A stretch of 64,000 nt of DNA, from assembly GCA_033765145.1 (NCBI GenBank), contig JANRIH010000034.1, positions 101,327 through 165,326 of the forward strand, read 5' to 3'. A model generated the notes under the pieces. It was not told the DNA's origin. It worked only from the letters and a program-made list of their open reading frames with translations, and made no database searches. This document shows positions 35,384 through 42,766 of the stretch, one piece after another; position 1 is the stretch's first letter, and the number at the start of each line of letters is the position of its first letter. The DNA is from JAGVSR01 sp033765145. Lineage in GTDB: Bacteria; Pseudomonadota; Alphaproteobacteria; Rhizobiales; Hyphomicrobiaceae. The position numbers and the translations under genes were made by a program.

Positions 35384-35848
35384 ATGAAAACCTTCGTCGC
35401 CAAAGAGGCCGAGGTCGAGAAGGGCTGGGTCGTGATCGACGCCGACGGTCTTGTCGTCGGCCGTCTCGCCGCCCTCATCGCCATCCGCCTCAAGGGCAAG
35501 CACAAACCGATCTACACGCCCCACGTCGATTGCGGGGACAACGTCATCGTCATCAACGCCGAGAAGGTCGTCTTCACCGGCAACAAGTACGACGACAAGA
35601 CCTATTACCGGCACACGGGCCATCCGGGCGGCATCAAGGAGACGACGCCGAAGCGTCTGCTCGAGGGCAAGTACCCAGAGCGGGTGATTGTAAAGGCAGT
35701 CGAGCGCATGCTGGCGCGCGGGCCGCTGCAGCGCCGGCTCATGACGCATCTCCGCGTCTACAAGGGCGCCGAGCATCCGCATGCGGCGCAGAATCCCACC
35801 CCGCTCGACGTCGCGAAATTGAACCGCAAGAATTCGAGGGCCGCATAA
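35384..35848 (+). CDS. rplM: 50S ribosomal protein L13
   Basis: Ribosomal large-subunit protein of 154 residues. It shows the family pattern MKTFVAKEAEVEKGWVVIDADGLVVGRLAA, IYTPHVDCGDNVIVINAEKVVFTGNKYDDKTYYRHTGHPGG, and the signature VERMLARGPLQRRLMTHLRVYKGAEHPHAAQNP. GGAG lies twelve bases before the ATG at 35384. rpsI follows after two bases, the standard pairing. An upstream in-frame extension to 35270 is not part of the protein. Confidence 0.97.
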   Translation: MKTFVAKEAEVEKGWVVIDADGLVVGRLAALIAIRLKGKHKPIYTPHVDCGDNVIVINAEKVVFTGNKYDDKTYYRHTGHPGGIKETTPKRLLEGKYPERVIVKAVERMLARGPLQRRLMTHLRVYKGAEHPHAAQNPTPLDVAKLNRKNSRAA

Positions 35849-35850
35849 AC

Positions 35851-36336
35851 ATGGCGACCGAAGCAAAGACCCTGAGCGATCTCGGGGCGATCAAGCCGGA
35901 CATGGCGGCCGCTGCCGCGGCGCCCATCCGCGTGCAGAAGCTCGACAAGCTCGGCCGCGCCTACGCGACCGGCAAGCGCAAGGACGCCGTCGCGCGCGTC
36001 TGGATCAAGCCCGGCAAGGGCCTCATCACGGTGAACGAGAAGGACTTCAAGAAGTACTTCGCGCGTCCCGTGCTGCAGATGCTGCTCCAGCAGCCCTTGA
36101 ATGCCGCCAACCGTCTGACGCAGTACGACATCCGCGTTACGGTCATGGGTGGCGGTCTCTCCGGCCAGGCGGGTGCCGTTCGTCACGGAATCTCCAAGGC
36201 GCTGACGTATTTCGAGCCCGACCTCCGAGGCGTGCTCAAGAAGGGCGGCTTCCTCACGCGCGACAGCCGTACCGTCGAGCGCAAGAAGTATGGCCGCGTC
36301 AAGGCCCGCCGCAGCTTCCAGTTCTCGAAGCGCTAA
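35851..36336 (+). CDS. rpsI: 30S ribosomal protein S9
   Basis: Ribosomal small-subunit protein of 161 residues with a 30-residue Ala-rich N-terminal extension, common in alphaproteobacteria. The core has GRAYATGKRKDAVARVWIKPGKGLITVNEKDF, LTQYDIRVTVMGGGLSGQAGAVRHGISKAL and TRDSRTVERKKYGRVKARRSFQFSKR; the SKR end contacts P-site tRNA. It starts two bases after the rplM stop and is followed by a hairpin terminator. Confidence 0.97.
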   Translation: MATEAKTLSDLGAIKPDMAAAAAAPIRVQKLDKLGRAYATGKRKDAVARVWIKPGKGLITVNEKDFKKYFARPVLQMLLQQPLNAANRLTQYDIRVTVMGGGLSGQAGAVRHGISKALTYFEPDLRGVLKKGGFLTRDSRTVERKKYGRVKARRSFQFSKR

Positions 36337-36379
36337 ACGCGGTTCGATCCGGACGACGCCGGAACAATCGATGCCGGGC

Positions 36380-36406
36380 GGGGGAGCAGCGGACGCTGGC
36401 TCCCCC
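36380..36406 (+). terminator. Hairpin terminator after rpsI
   Basis: GGGGGAGC (36380-36387) pairs with GCTCCCCC (36399-36406); the inner AGC/GCT extends the stem. It is followed by GTCCTCGTTCT, a weak T-tract. It lies 44 bases after the rpsI stop codon. Confidence 0.55.
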
Positions 36407-36600
36407 GTCCTCGTTCTACGGTGCGGCCGATGGCGCACCCGTTCCGAGCGAACCGTGGCTTCCGGGTGCCGGTTCGTTGGAACACGGCCTTTCGGCCCTT
36501 GTCGCGCGCCGAACGCAATGTCATCTACCCGCCGCGGGCACTCGCGATCGAGGCCCATTTCCTGGCCTGCCGAGGCCCGCCGCCGAGAGGATATCGAGAC

Positions 36601-37368
36601 ATGGAATTCCTTGCCGCCGACGCCGGCAGTCTCTGGACCGCGATCACGACCGAGATCGAGCACGCGTTCTCGCCCCAGTGGTGGACCACACACTGGATGG
36701 CGCTCTTCAACGTTCTCATGATCGACCTCACGCTCGCCGGCGACAACGCGATCGTCGTCGGCATGGCCGCGTCGCGCGTGAAGCTCGAGCACCGGGCCAA
36801 AGTCATCTTCTGGGGCATCGCGGGCGCGGTCATCCTGCGCATCCTGTTCTCGGGCGTCGCGCAGCAGATGCTTCAGATCATCGGCCTGACGCTCGCGGGC
36901 GGCCTCCTGCTCCTCTTCGTCTCCTGGAAGATGTACCGCCAGATCATGGACGGAAGCGAAGAGCACTCGATCGAGGATATCGAGGCCGGACTCGCGAAGC
37001 CGGGCGTCAATGGCAAGGAGGAGACATTCTGGTCGGCGCTCTGGACGATCATTCTCGCCGACCTCTCGATGTCGCTCGACAACGTGCTCGCGGTCGCGGG
37101 CGCGGCCGGCGAGAGCCCGCTCGTTCTCGTCATCGGCCTCGCCGTCGCCATCATCCTGATGGCTGTCGCCTCGACCTACATCGCGAAGTTGCTGCACCGC
37201 TATCCCTGGATCGCGTGGCTCGGCCTCATCATTATCCTCTTCGTCGCGCTCGACATGATCTATCGCGACACGCACAAGATCGCGTGCGCGGCCTATGGCG
37301 TCGGATGCTCGGAGACGATCTTCCAGGGAATCCTGCATCGCCTCGGCCTTTCGGGCGGCGGGACATAA
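36601..37368 (+). CDS. TerC-family integral membrane protein
   Basis: Product of 255 residues with about seven transmembrane helices. The family hallmarks are the two acidic membrane motifs MIDLTLAGDNAIVVGMAASRV and ILADLSMSLDNVLAVAGAAG, separated by a cytoplasmic loop (EEHSIEDIEAGLAKPGVNGKEE). The length and loop fit the YjbE/YkoY branch, some members of which export manganese. I looked for a yybP-ykoY manganese riboswitch in the 264-base upstream spacer and could not recognise one. The ATG at 36601 is chosen because the earlier frame start (36421) would lie in non-coding sequence. Next gene is argC, 66 bases on. Confidence 0.9.
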   Translation: MEFLAADAGSLWTAITTEIEHAFSPQWWTTHWMALFNVLMIDLTLAGDNAIVVGMAASRVKLEHRAKVIFWGIAGAVILRILFSGVAQQMLQIIGLTLAGGLLLLFVSWKMYRQIMDGSEEHSIEDIEAGLAKPGVNGKEETFWSALWTIILADLSMSLDNVLAVAGAAGESPLVLVIGLAVAIILMAVASTYIAKLLHRYPWIAWLGLIIILFVALDMIYRDTHKIACAAYGVGCSETIFQGILHRLGLSGGGT

Positions 37369-37434
37369 GACGAAACGTCGATCGGAACGGCGCTAGAGCA
37401 TCGTTCCGGCGACGGGCTCGGGAGTGATGGCGCG

Positions 37435-38382
37435 ATGAGCACCTGGAAATCCGGCGCCAAGCCGGCTCTTTTCATCGACGGCGAAGCCGGCACGACGGGC
37501 CTCGAAATCCGCGAGCGGCTCGGCGGCGAGACGGCGCTCGACGTGCTCTCGATCGCGCCCGAGAAGCGTAAAGACAACGCCGCGCGGCTCGCGCTGATGG
37601 CGGCGGCCGATCTCGTCGTGCTCTGCCTCCCCGATGACGCGGCCAAGGACGCGGTCGCGATGGCGGCCTCACTCGGCGCGGCTCAACCTCGGATCGTGGA
37701 CGCCTCGACGGCCCACCGCGTCGCGCCGGGCTGGGTCTACGGCTTCGCCGAACTCGCTCCTGGGCACGCCGACGCGATCCGGACCGCGCAGCATGTCGCC
37801 AATCCCGGCTGCTATCCGACGGGCGCCATCGCCCTCCTCCGCCCGCTCGTCGAAGCTGGTCTCATGCCGAGCGATCACCCGGTCACGATCAACGCCGTCT
37901 CGGGGTACTCGGGCGGAGGCAAGTCGATGATCGAAAGCTACGAGGTCACGCGGACGGCGCCCGCGTTCGAACTCTATGCGCTCGGGCTCACGCACAAGCA
38001 TGTGCCGGAACTGATGGCCTACACCGGGCTCCGGCGGCGGCCGATCTTCGTGCCGTCCGTCGGCAATTTCCGGCAGGGCATGCTCGTGTCCGTGCCGCTC
38101 CATCTCGACACGCTGCCGGGGTCGCCGTCGCTCGGAGAAATCGAAGCTGTTCTCGCCGCGCGCTATCGGGGATCGGCGCTCGTCAGCGTCGTCACCGACT
38201 CCGCCGCCAAAGGCCAACGGCTCGAGCCCGAGGCGCTCAACGGCTCAGACCGTCTCGAACTCTACGTCTACGGCCATGCGGAGCACGGGCACGCCGTTCT
38301 CGTGGCGCGTCTCGACAATCTCGGGAAGGGCGCGTCGGGTGCGGCGGTGCAGAATATCAAGCTGATGCTCGGCCTCGCCTAG
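37435..38382 (+). CDS. argC: N-acetyl-gamma-glutamyl-phosphate reductase
   Basis: Third enzyme of arginine synthesis, reducing N-acetylglutamyl phosphate with NADPH. The product is 315 residues, the shorter type 2 form common in alphaproteobacteria. It shows the NADP site FIDGEAGTTGLEIRERL, the catalytic Cys126 in VANPGCYPTGAIALL, and the substrate loop VSGYSGGGKSMIESYE followed by GLTHKHVPEL. The proximity to rplM-rpsI is typical of Hyphomicrobiales. ATG at 37435 is preceded by GGGAG. Confidence 0.95.
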   Translation: MSTWKSGAKPALFIDGEAGTTGLEIRERLGGETALDVLSIAPEKRKDNAARLALMAAADLVVLCLPDDAAKDAVAMAASLGAAQPRIVDASTAHRVAPGWVYGFAELAPGHADAIRTAQHVANPGCYPTGAIALLRPLVEAGLMPSDHPVTINAVSGYSGGGKSMIESYEVTRTAPAFELYALGLTHKHVPELMAYTGLRRRPIFVPSVGNFRQGMLVSVPLHLDTLPGSPSLGEIEAVLAARYRGSALVSVVTDSAAKGQRLEPEALNGSDRLELYVYGHAEHGHAVLVARLDNLGKGASGAAVQNIKLMLGLA

Positions 38383-38438
38383 ACGCACCCGCCCGCGTTC
38401 GCCGCCTCGTTCAGGACGCCACGTTCAGGACACCAAGT

Positions 38439-39404
38439 TCAGGACTGGGCGCTCGCGAGATAGGCCGCGAGTTGATCCATCGTCCCGCCGAAGCCCTGAT
38501 CGAGCGAGGCGAAGAACCCTTCGAAGAGTTCGATCTCGGCCGGTCCCGCGCCAAACGGCCGGCTCTCGAGCGCGACCTCCGTCTTTCCGCCCTTCTCGCG
38601 GAATGTCGTGATGTTCTCCATCTCGAGCGGCCAGTCGGCATTGAACGGCGCGCGCGTGATGCCGCCCAATTCATTCGAGAACGAGTTGAACCAGACGAGG
38701 CGATCGGGCGCGCGGACGTCGCGATAGAGGAAGCGTCCCCACATCCGGCTGCCGGTCGAATAGGTCATCGCATAGTGGAAGATGCCGCCGGGCCTCAGAT
38801 CGAAACTCCCGATCTCGATCTTGCAGCCCTTGGGACCCCACCATTCCGCGAGCCGCTTAGGCTCGGTCCAGGCTTTCCAGACGAGGTCGCGCGGGGCCGC
38901 GAACGTACGGGTGATCGCATAGGGTTTCTGCGCCGCTCGCGCCCGCATGCGCTCGGTGTGCATTTCGAGGCGATGCAGTGTCTGATGACCGCCTTCCGCC
39001 GCGCCGAACTTGACCAGCTCTGCCTTGGCCTCGGCCGAGGAGCAGATCATCGTCAGCGTCACGCGTGTCCCTTCACGCACGGTCTCGAAGGTGACCGTCA
39101 CGTCGAACGGATCGACGCCTTCGGGCTCACCGTGATCGTAGACGAGGCGCTCGGGACGGGTAACCTCGCGATAGGTGATGAGGTTCTTATAGTCCCGTCC
39201 GTCGGGACCGTGCATGACGAAGCGCCACGTGCCGCCCGGTTTCACGTCCATCGTCTCGGTCGTCGTCGTGAATCCGTGCGGGCCCCACCAATGGCCGATG
39301 TGATCGCGATCGGTGAAGGCGTCGAAGACAAGTTCGCGCGGAGCTTTTACGATGCGCTGGAAGACGATCTCGCGATCGGCTGTGGACTTAATGCTTGCGG
39401 CCAT
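38439..39404 (-). CDS. Tandem SRPBCC (AHSA1) domain protein
   Basis: Product of 321 residues made of two AHSA1-type START-like domains in tandem. The first (about 10-145) contains ADREIVFQRIVKAPRELVFDAFTDRDHIGHWWGPHGF, the second (about 160-318) AITRTFAAPRDLVWKAWTEPKRLAEWWGPKGC. Each domain binds a hydrophobic ligand in related proteins. The start lies within the end of the ArsR gene (17-base overlap), so both are translated from one message. Such ArsR/SRPBCC pairs are widespread, but the ligand is not known. A two-domain fusion is less common than the single-domain form. Confidence 0.9.
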   Translation of the reverse strand: MAASIKSTADREIVFQRIVKAPRELVFDAFTDRDHIGHWWGPHGFTTTTETMDVKPGGTWRFVMHGPDGRDYKNLITYREVTRPERLVYDHGEPEGVDPFDVTVTFETVREGTRVTLTMICSSAEAKAELVKFGAAEGGHQTLHRLEMHTERMRARAAQKPYAITRTFAAPRDLVWKAWTEPKRLAEWWGPKGCKIEIGSFDLRPGGIFHYAMTYSTGSRMWGRFLYRDVRAPDRLVWFNSFSNELGGITRAPFNADWPLEMENITTFREKGGKTEVALESRPFGAGPAEIELFEGFFASLDQGFGGTMDQLAAYLASAQS

Positions 39405-39822
39405 GGGGTGATCTCCTGCTGCGCAACGGTTTCGATGTCTTTTTCGGTGTCGCCAACTGGCGTGTGGGTGCGCGGACGTCCTTCCCGCCCTTCGACGGCG
39501 ATGCCTTGGCCTGCACGTCGGCGAGATAGGCGTCGAGGCGGTCGAAGCTCTCCTCCCAGAACCGGCGGTAGGTTTCGAGCCAGTCGTTGATCTCCTTCAA
39601 GCGCGCCGCTTCGAGACGGCAGGGCCGCCATTGCGCCTCGCGTCCGCGTGCAATGAGACCCGCGCGTTCGAGCACCTTCAAATGTTTTGAGACTGCCGGC
39701 AGGCTCATGTCGAAGGGCTCGGCCAATTCGGACACCGTCGCGTCGCCACGTGCCAACCGGGCCAGGATCGCGCGACGCGTCGGATCGGCGAGCGCCTGGA
39801 ATGTCGCGCTCAGCGGGTCCAT
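39388..39822 (-). CDS. ArsR-family winged-helix regulator
   Basis: Repressor-like protein of 144 residues. The winged helix is MDPLSATFQALADPTRRAILARLARGDATVSELAEPFDMSLPAVSKHLKVLERAGLIARGREAQWRPCRLE, followed by DWLETYRRFWEESFDRLDAYLADVQ, the usual C-terminal helix of the SRPBCC-linked ArsR group. No metal-binding CxC pair in helix 3 is present, so it is not a typical arsenic sensor. The last 30 residues are basic and disordered. It lies just downstream of its own putative operator, pointing to autoregulation. Confidence 0.93.
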   Translation of the reverse strand: MDPLSATFQALADPTRRAILARLARGDATVSELAEPFDMSLPAVSKHLKVLERAGLIARGREAQWRPCRLEAARLKEINDWLETYRRFWEESFDRLDAYLADVQAKASPSKGGKDVRAPTRQLATPKKTSKPLRSRRSPHGRKH

Positions 39823-39829
39823 ATTGTTT

Positions 39830-39857
39830 AACCGATTAGTTATTTAACTTATCGGTT
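39830..39857. promoter_or_regulatory. 28-base dyad operator for the ArsR/SRPBCC operon
   Basis: The arms AACCGATTAGTTA (39830-39842) and TAACTTATCGGTT (39845-39857) are reverse complements in 12 of 13 positions, with two bases between. The dyad ends eight bases before the ArsR start codon and abuts the -10 box, so a bound repressor would block transcription. Confidence 0.75.
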
Positions 39858-39885
39858 TGATACGGCATGCGCAGGAGCGAGTCAA
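39857..39885 (-). promoter_or_regulatory. Sigma-70 type promoter of the ArsR/SRPBCC operon
   Basis: On the minus strand TTGACT (39885-39880) and TATCAA (39862-39857) are separated by exactly 17 bases. The -10 box touches the dyad at 39830-39857, and transcription would begin inside it. Confidence 0.7.
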
Positions 39886-39906
39886 GCGGCCGCCGCGGTG
39901 GCGGCT

Positions 39907-40551
39907 TCAGTTCGTCTTGCGGATGAGAGCGGCGTGCGTGCTCAGGATCAGGCCCGCAACATCTGGCACCGCAACGCGCCGCGGACCGCCTTTTTTCGGC
40001 ACGAGCCGGTCGAGCGCGAGTTTCGCGTAGCCATGCGACACGCTCCAGACGAGTTGCTCGATCTCGACACGCGCGGCGGCGTCGGTGATGCCGATCTCAT
40101 CTGAGAGCGCACTGGCGGCGGCAGCGAGCGCGGCATAGGTGCGGCCGGAGGCACGGGCGAGGCGGGCGTCCTTCCAGTCGAGGCGCTCGGCCTGGAACAT
40201 CAACCGGAAAAGCCCCGGTTCCTTCAGCGCGAAGTCGAGATAGGCCGCCGTGACGCTCCGCACGATCGCGCCGGCATCACGACCGGCCTCCTCGCGGGCG
40301 CGGGTCAGGCGCGCGTCTAGTGCCTCGAATGCGATCGCGGCGAGCGCTGAAAGGAGCGCGCGGAGATTTCCGAAATGATGGGCGGGTGCGGCGTGGGACA
40401 CGCCGGCTTCGGCCGCGACACGTCGCAAGGTCAAGGCCTCGATGCCGTCGCGGCGGAGGATCGCGAGACCGGCTTCGATCAACGCGGCTTCGAGATTGCC
40501 GTGATGATAGGGCCGCTCGGCGCCAGGTGTTGATCCGGTTCTGGAGCGCAT
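39907..40551 (-). CDS. TetR/AcrR-family regulator
   Basis: Regulator of 214 residues. The N-terminal helix-turn-helix is YHHGNLEAALIEAGLAILRRDGIEALTLRRVAAEAGVSHAAPAHHFGNLRALLSALA, a strong TetR match. The C-terminal part (DFALKEPGLFRLMFQAERLDW and WSVSHGYAKLALDRL) fits the TetR_C WHG type. It is divergent from the MAPEG gene, and a dyad with a consensus -35 box lies between them, so control of the MAPEG gene is plausible. Confidence 0.92.
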   Translation of the reverse strand: MRSRTGSTPGAERPYHHGNLEAALIEAGLAILRRDGIEALTLRRVAAEAGVSHAAPAHHFGNLRALLSALAAIAFEALDARLTRAREEAGRDAGAIVRSVTAAYLDFALKEPGLFRLMFQAERLDWKDARLARASGRTYAALAAAASALSDEIGITDAAARVEIEQLVWSVSHGYAKLALDRLVPKKGGPRRVAVPDVAGLILSTHAALIRKTN

Positions 40552-40641
40552 CGCCGTCAGCTACTCCTTTTCGACTCTCGGCAGCTATCCACTCGGCAAC
40601 CGTTCGCACAGGCGGCTCGCACAGCCGCCTCGAAGCGCGCG

Positions 40642-40660
40642 ACACTTATCTTGACAGTGT
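40642..40660. promoter_or_regulatory. Dyad between TetR and MAPEG genes
   Basis: ACACT (40642-40646) and AGTGT (40656-40660) form an inverted repeat, and TTGACA (40651-40656), a perfect -35 box on the plus strand, lies within it. No clear -10 follows. The arrangement suits a TetR operator covering the MAPEG promoter, at -63 to -81 from its start codon. Confidence 0.45.
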
Positions 40661-40722
40661 AAAGTTTAGACCGCAAGAGAGATCGGACACTCCTCCTCAT
40701 CGCGCCACCCGAATGCGAGGTC

Positions 40723-41124
40723 ATGATGCCGATCACCGCGCTCTACGCCGCCCTTCTCGCACCGTTATTCATCTTTCTCTCCATTCGCGTCATCGGCCTG
40801 CGCCGGTCCGCCCGTGTGGCGCTCGGACCGGGCGAAGACAGGAGGCTCCTCAGGGCCATGCGGGTTCACGCGAATTTTGCCGAGTACGCGCCTTTCGCGC
40901 TCCTGCTACTGGCGCTTGCGGAAAGCCTGGCGCTGCCGGTCTGGCTGCTGCATGGGGCCGGCGCAGCGCTCGTTCTGGGGCGTGCCGTCCATGCCTATGG
41001 CGTGTCGCAGGAGCCCGAGCAGATCAACATCAGGGTCACGGGCATGGTCCTGACGTTCACGGTCATCGGCACGCTGGCGGCGTCCTGCCTAATCGGCGCT
41101 CTGACGCGAATCGCGGTCGTCTGA
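40723..41124 (+). CDS. MAPEG-family membrane protein
   Basis: Four-helix membrane protein of 133 residues. The family pattern is ITALYAALLAPLFIFLSIRVIGLRR, LLRAMRVHANFAEYAPFALLLLALAE (the conserved RxxHANxxEYxPxxL motif), and GRAVHAYGVSQEP. Eukaryotic relatives are glutathione-dependent enzymes; bacterial members of this YecN-like subgroup are mostly uncharacterised. GCGAGG precedes two adjacent ATG codons (40723 and 40726). It is probably regulated by the divergent TetR protein. Confidence 0.92.
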   Translation: MMPITALYAALLAPLFIFLSIRVIGLRRSARVALGPGEDRRLLRAMRVHANFAEYAPFALLLLALAESLALPVWLLHGAGAALVLGRAVHAYGVSQEPEQINIRVTGMVLTFTVIGTLAASCLIGALTRIAVV

Positions 41125-41138
41125 CCGGGCGGATGCCG

Positions 41139-42242
41139 TCAGGCGCGCTTCGCGTCGAGGACGATCGCCATGTGGCGCACGGCGAGGGCCATCACAACGG
41201 CCGCGAAACCCTGGTGCGCGATGCCGAGACCGATCGGCACCGCATGGAGGAGCGTCACGATCCCGAGCGCCATCTGCGCGGCGAGGCCACCGGCGAGAAG
41301 TAGGGCCGAGGCGCGAACGTCGCCCTCCGCACCGCGGCGTATGATCGTCCACGCGTGCCAGAGGCCGAGCGCGACAACGACGTAGGCGACGATGCGGTGA
41401 TTGAACTGTGTCGTCGTGGGGTTCTCGAAGAAATTCAGAACCCAAGGGACTTCCGAGAACAGACCCTCGGGTATAAGGGCGCCGTTCATGAGCGGCCACG
41501 TATTGAAATGCAGCCCGGCTTTGAGACCGGCCACGAACGCCCCCAGCACGACCTGAAGAAAGACGAGCCCGACGATGAGCGCTGCCCCGGCGAATGCGCC
41601 ATCGAGCGCCTCGACCGTGCGGAACGACGGAACGCGGCGCGGCTTCAAGTCCATCGCGAGCCAGACGAGGCAGCCGAGGATCAGGAAAGCAACGGAGAGG
41701 TGGAGCGCCAAGCGGTATTGGCTCACGTCCACGCGGTCGACGAGGCCCGACTGTACCATGTACCAGCCGATCCCGCCTTGTACCGCGCCGAGCGCCAGAA
41801 CGCCGAGGTATTTCCAGAGATGGCCTGGGCGCAGAGAACCGCGGAGCCAGAAGAACAGCAGCGGGAACGCGAAGGCGAGACCGATGACGCGGCCCAGGAA
41901 CCTGTGGCTCCACTCCCACCAGTAGATGAACTCGAACTCTTCGAGCGTCATACCCTTGTTGACGAGATGATACTCGGGAATTTGGCGATACTTCTCGAAC
42001 GCTTCGAGCCAGTCGGCATGCGTCAGCGGCGGGATGGCGCCGAGGATCGGCTTCCATTCGGTGATCGACAAGCCGCTGTCGGTCAGCCGCGTCGCCCCGC
42101 CGACGACGATCATCGCGAGAACGAGTCCGGCGACGGCCCAAAGCCAGGCCGCAACGGCGCGATCGGCCGCTTCCGTCGTGCCTCCGGCCGCTTTGGCCGA
42201 CGCTGCGGATGAGGCGTCCCGTATCATCGTCGTCGAACCCAT
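41139..42242 (-). CDS. ctaA: Heme A synthase (COX15/CtaA)
   Basis: Membrane monooxygenase of 367 residues that oxidises heme O to heme A for cytochrome c oxidase. About eight transmembrane helices are present. Conserved features are VVGGATRLTDSGLSITEWKPILGAIPPL, EFEFIYWWEWSHRFLGRVIGLAF (heme-ligand His in EWSHR), and the second-half motifs VVLGAFVAGLKAGLHFNTWPLMNG and TTQFNHRIVAYVV. The length and the extended first loop match the alphaproteobacterial/mitochondrial type. I take ATG 42242, with AAGG upstream; the longer frame runs into the inverted repeats at 42290-42444. Confidence 0.94.
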   Translation of the reverse strand: MGSTTMIRDASSAASAKAAGGTTEAADRAVAAWLWAVAGLVLAMIVVGGATRLTDSGLSITEWKPILGAIPPLTHADWLEAFEKYRQIPEYHLVNKGMTLEEFEFIYWWEWSHRFLGRVIGLAFAFPLLFFWLRGSLRPGHLWKYLGVLALGAVQGGIGWYMVQSGLVDRVDVSQYRLALHLSVAFLILGCLVWLAMDLKPRRVPSFRTVEALDGAFAGAALIVGLVFLQVVLGAFVAGLKAGLHFNTWPLMNGALIPEGLFSEVPWVLNFFENPTTTQFNHRIVAYVVVALGLWHAWTIIRRGAEGDVRASALLLAGGLAAQMALGIVTLLHAVPIGLGIAHQGFAAVVMALAVRHMAIVLDAKRA

Positions 42243-42289
42243 CGGTCGCGCACCTTTGAATGCCTGGCTCGAGAGCCCTGCTTGACAGT

Positions 42290-42364
42290 CTAGTGTCCCG
42301 ACCGCGAAGTCCGCCTCATTCTTCCGCGAGGACTTCGCGAACTTCGCGGCCAAAAGGACACTAG
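42290..42364. repeat. Inverted-repeat element 1 (75 bases, MITE-like)
   Basis: Outer arms are CTAGTGTCC (42290-42298) and GGACACTAG (42356-42364), perfect complements. Inner arms are CCGCGAAGTCCGC (42302-42314) and GCGAACTTCGCGG (42337-42349), complementary except one base. The ends with a CTAG flank suggest a terminal inverted repeat. It shares the GCGAAGTYCGC core with the element at 42391-42444. Confidence 0.65.
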
Positions 42365-42390
42365 AAAAGCTATGGAACTCGTGTGATTCA

Positions 42391-42444
42391 GATTGCGAAG
42401 TCCGCTCCGGAGCCTGCTGCCAGAACCAAGCGAACTTCGCAATC
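42391..42444. repeat. Inverted-repeat element 2 (54 bases)
   Basis: GATTGCGAAGTCCGC (42391-42405) pairs with GCGAACTTCGCAATC (42430-42444), 14 of 15 bases. The 24-base centre is unrelated. The GCGAAGTYCGC core is the same as in the element 26 bases to the left, so both belong to one repeat family. Confidence 0.65.
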
Positions 42445-42554
42445 ATCACTCGGGCGCGGTCTGATAGCGGCTCTTGACCGCCGCCGGCAATGCGCCCATC
42501 GGGCGCGCCGGTGCCCGCAACGACCGTTCACCCGATGAGGCAAAGGTCCCGTTC

Positions 42555-42758
42555 ATGCAGCCCCGAACCCGCAAGCTCGTCGGCACCATACTGCTGCTGG
42601 TCCTGATCGCCGTCTACGCGCTTTCGATGATGGTTCTGGCAACCACGCTGGAAGTGCACCAGGTCAAGGGCGTGGAATTCCTGTTCCACGTGATCGCGGG
42701 TCTCGGATGGGTGCCCCTCGCGATGCCGATCATCTGGTGGATGCAGAAGAAGTCCTGA
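42555..42758 (+). CDS. DUF2842-family small membrane protein
   Basis: Two-helix membrane protein of 67 residues. LVGTILLLVLIAVYALSMMVLATTL and FLFHVIAGLGWVPLAMPIIWWMQKK match the DUF2842 family, which is largely restricted to alphaproteobacteria and often found near ctaA. AAAGG about nine bases before the ATG at 42555 supports the start; the frame extension to 42474 is non-coding. Function unknown; proximity suggests a link to cytochrome oxidase biogenesis, which is an inference. Confidence 0.88.
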   Translation: MQPRTRKLVGTILLLVLIAVYALSMMVLATTLEVHQVKGVEFLFHVIAGLGWVPLAMPIIWWMQKKS

Positions 42759-42766
42759 CGGCCCGA

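Noticed and set aside
36337..36600. Possible manganese riboswitch (yybP-ykoY type) before the TerC-family gene
   Set aside because: I could not find the conserved core of this riboswitch; only the rpsI terminator hairpin is evident.
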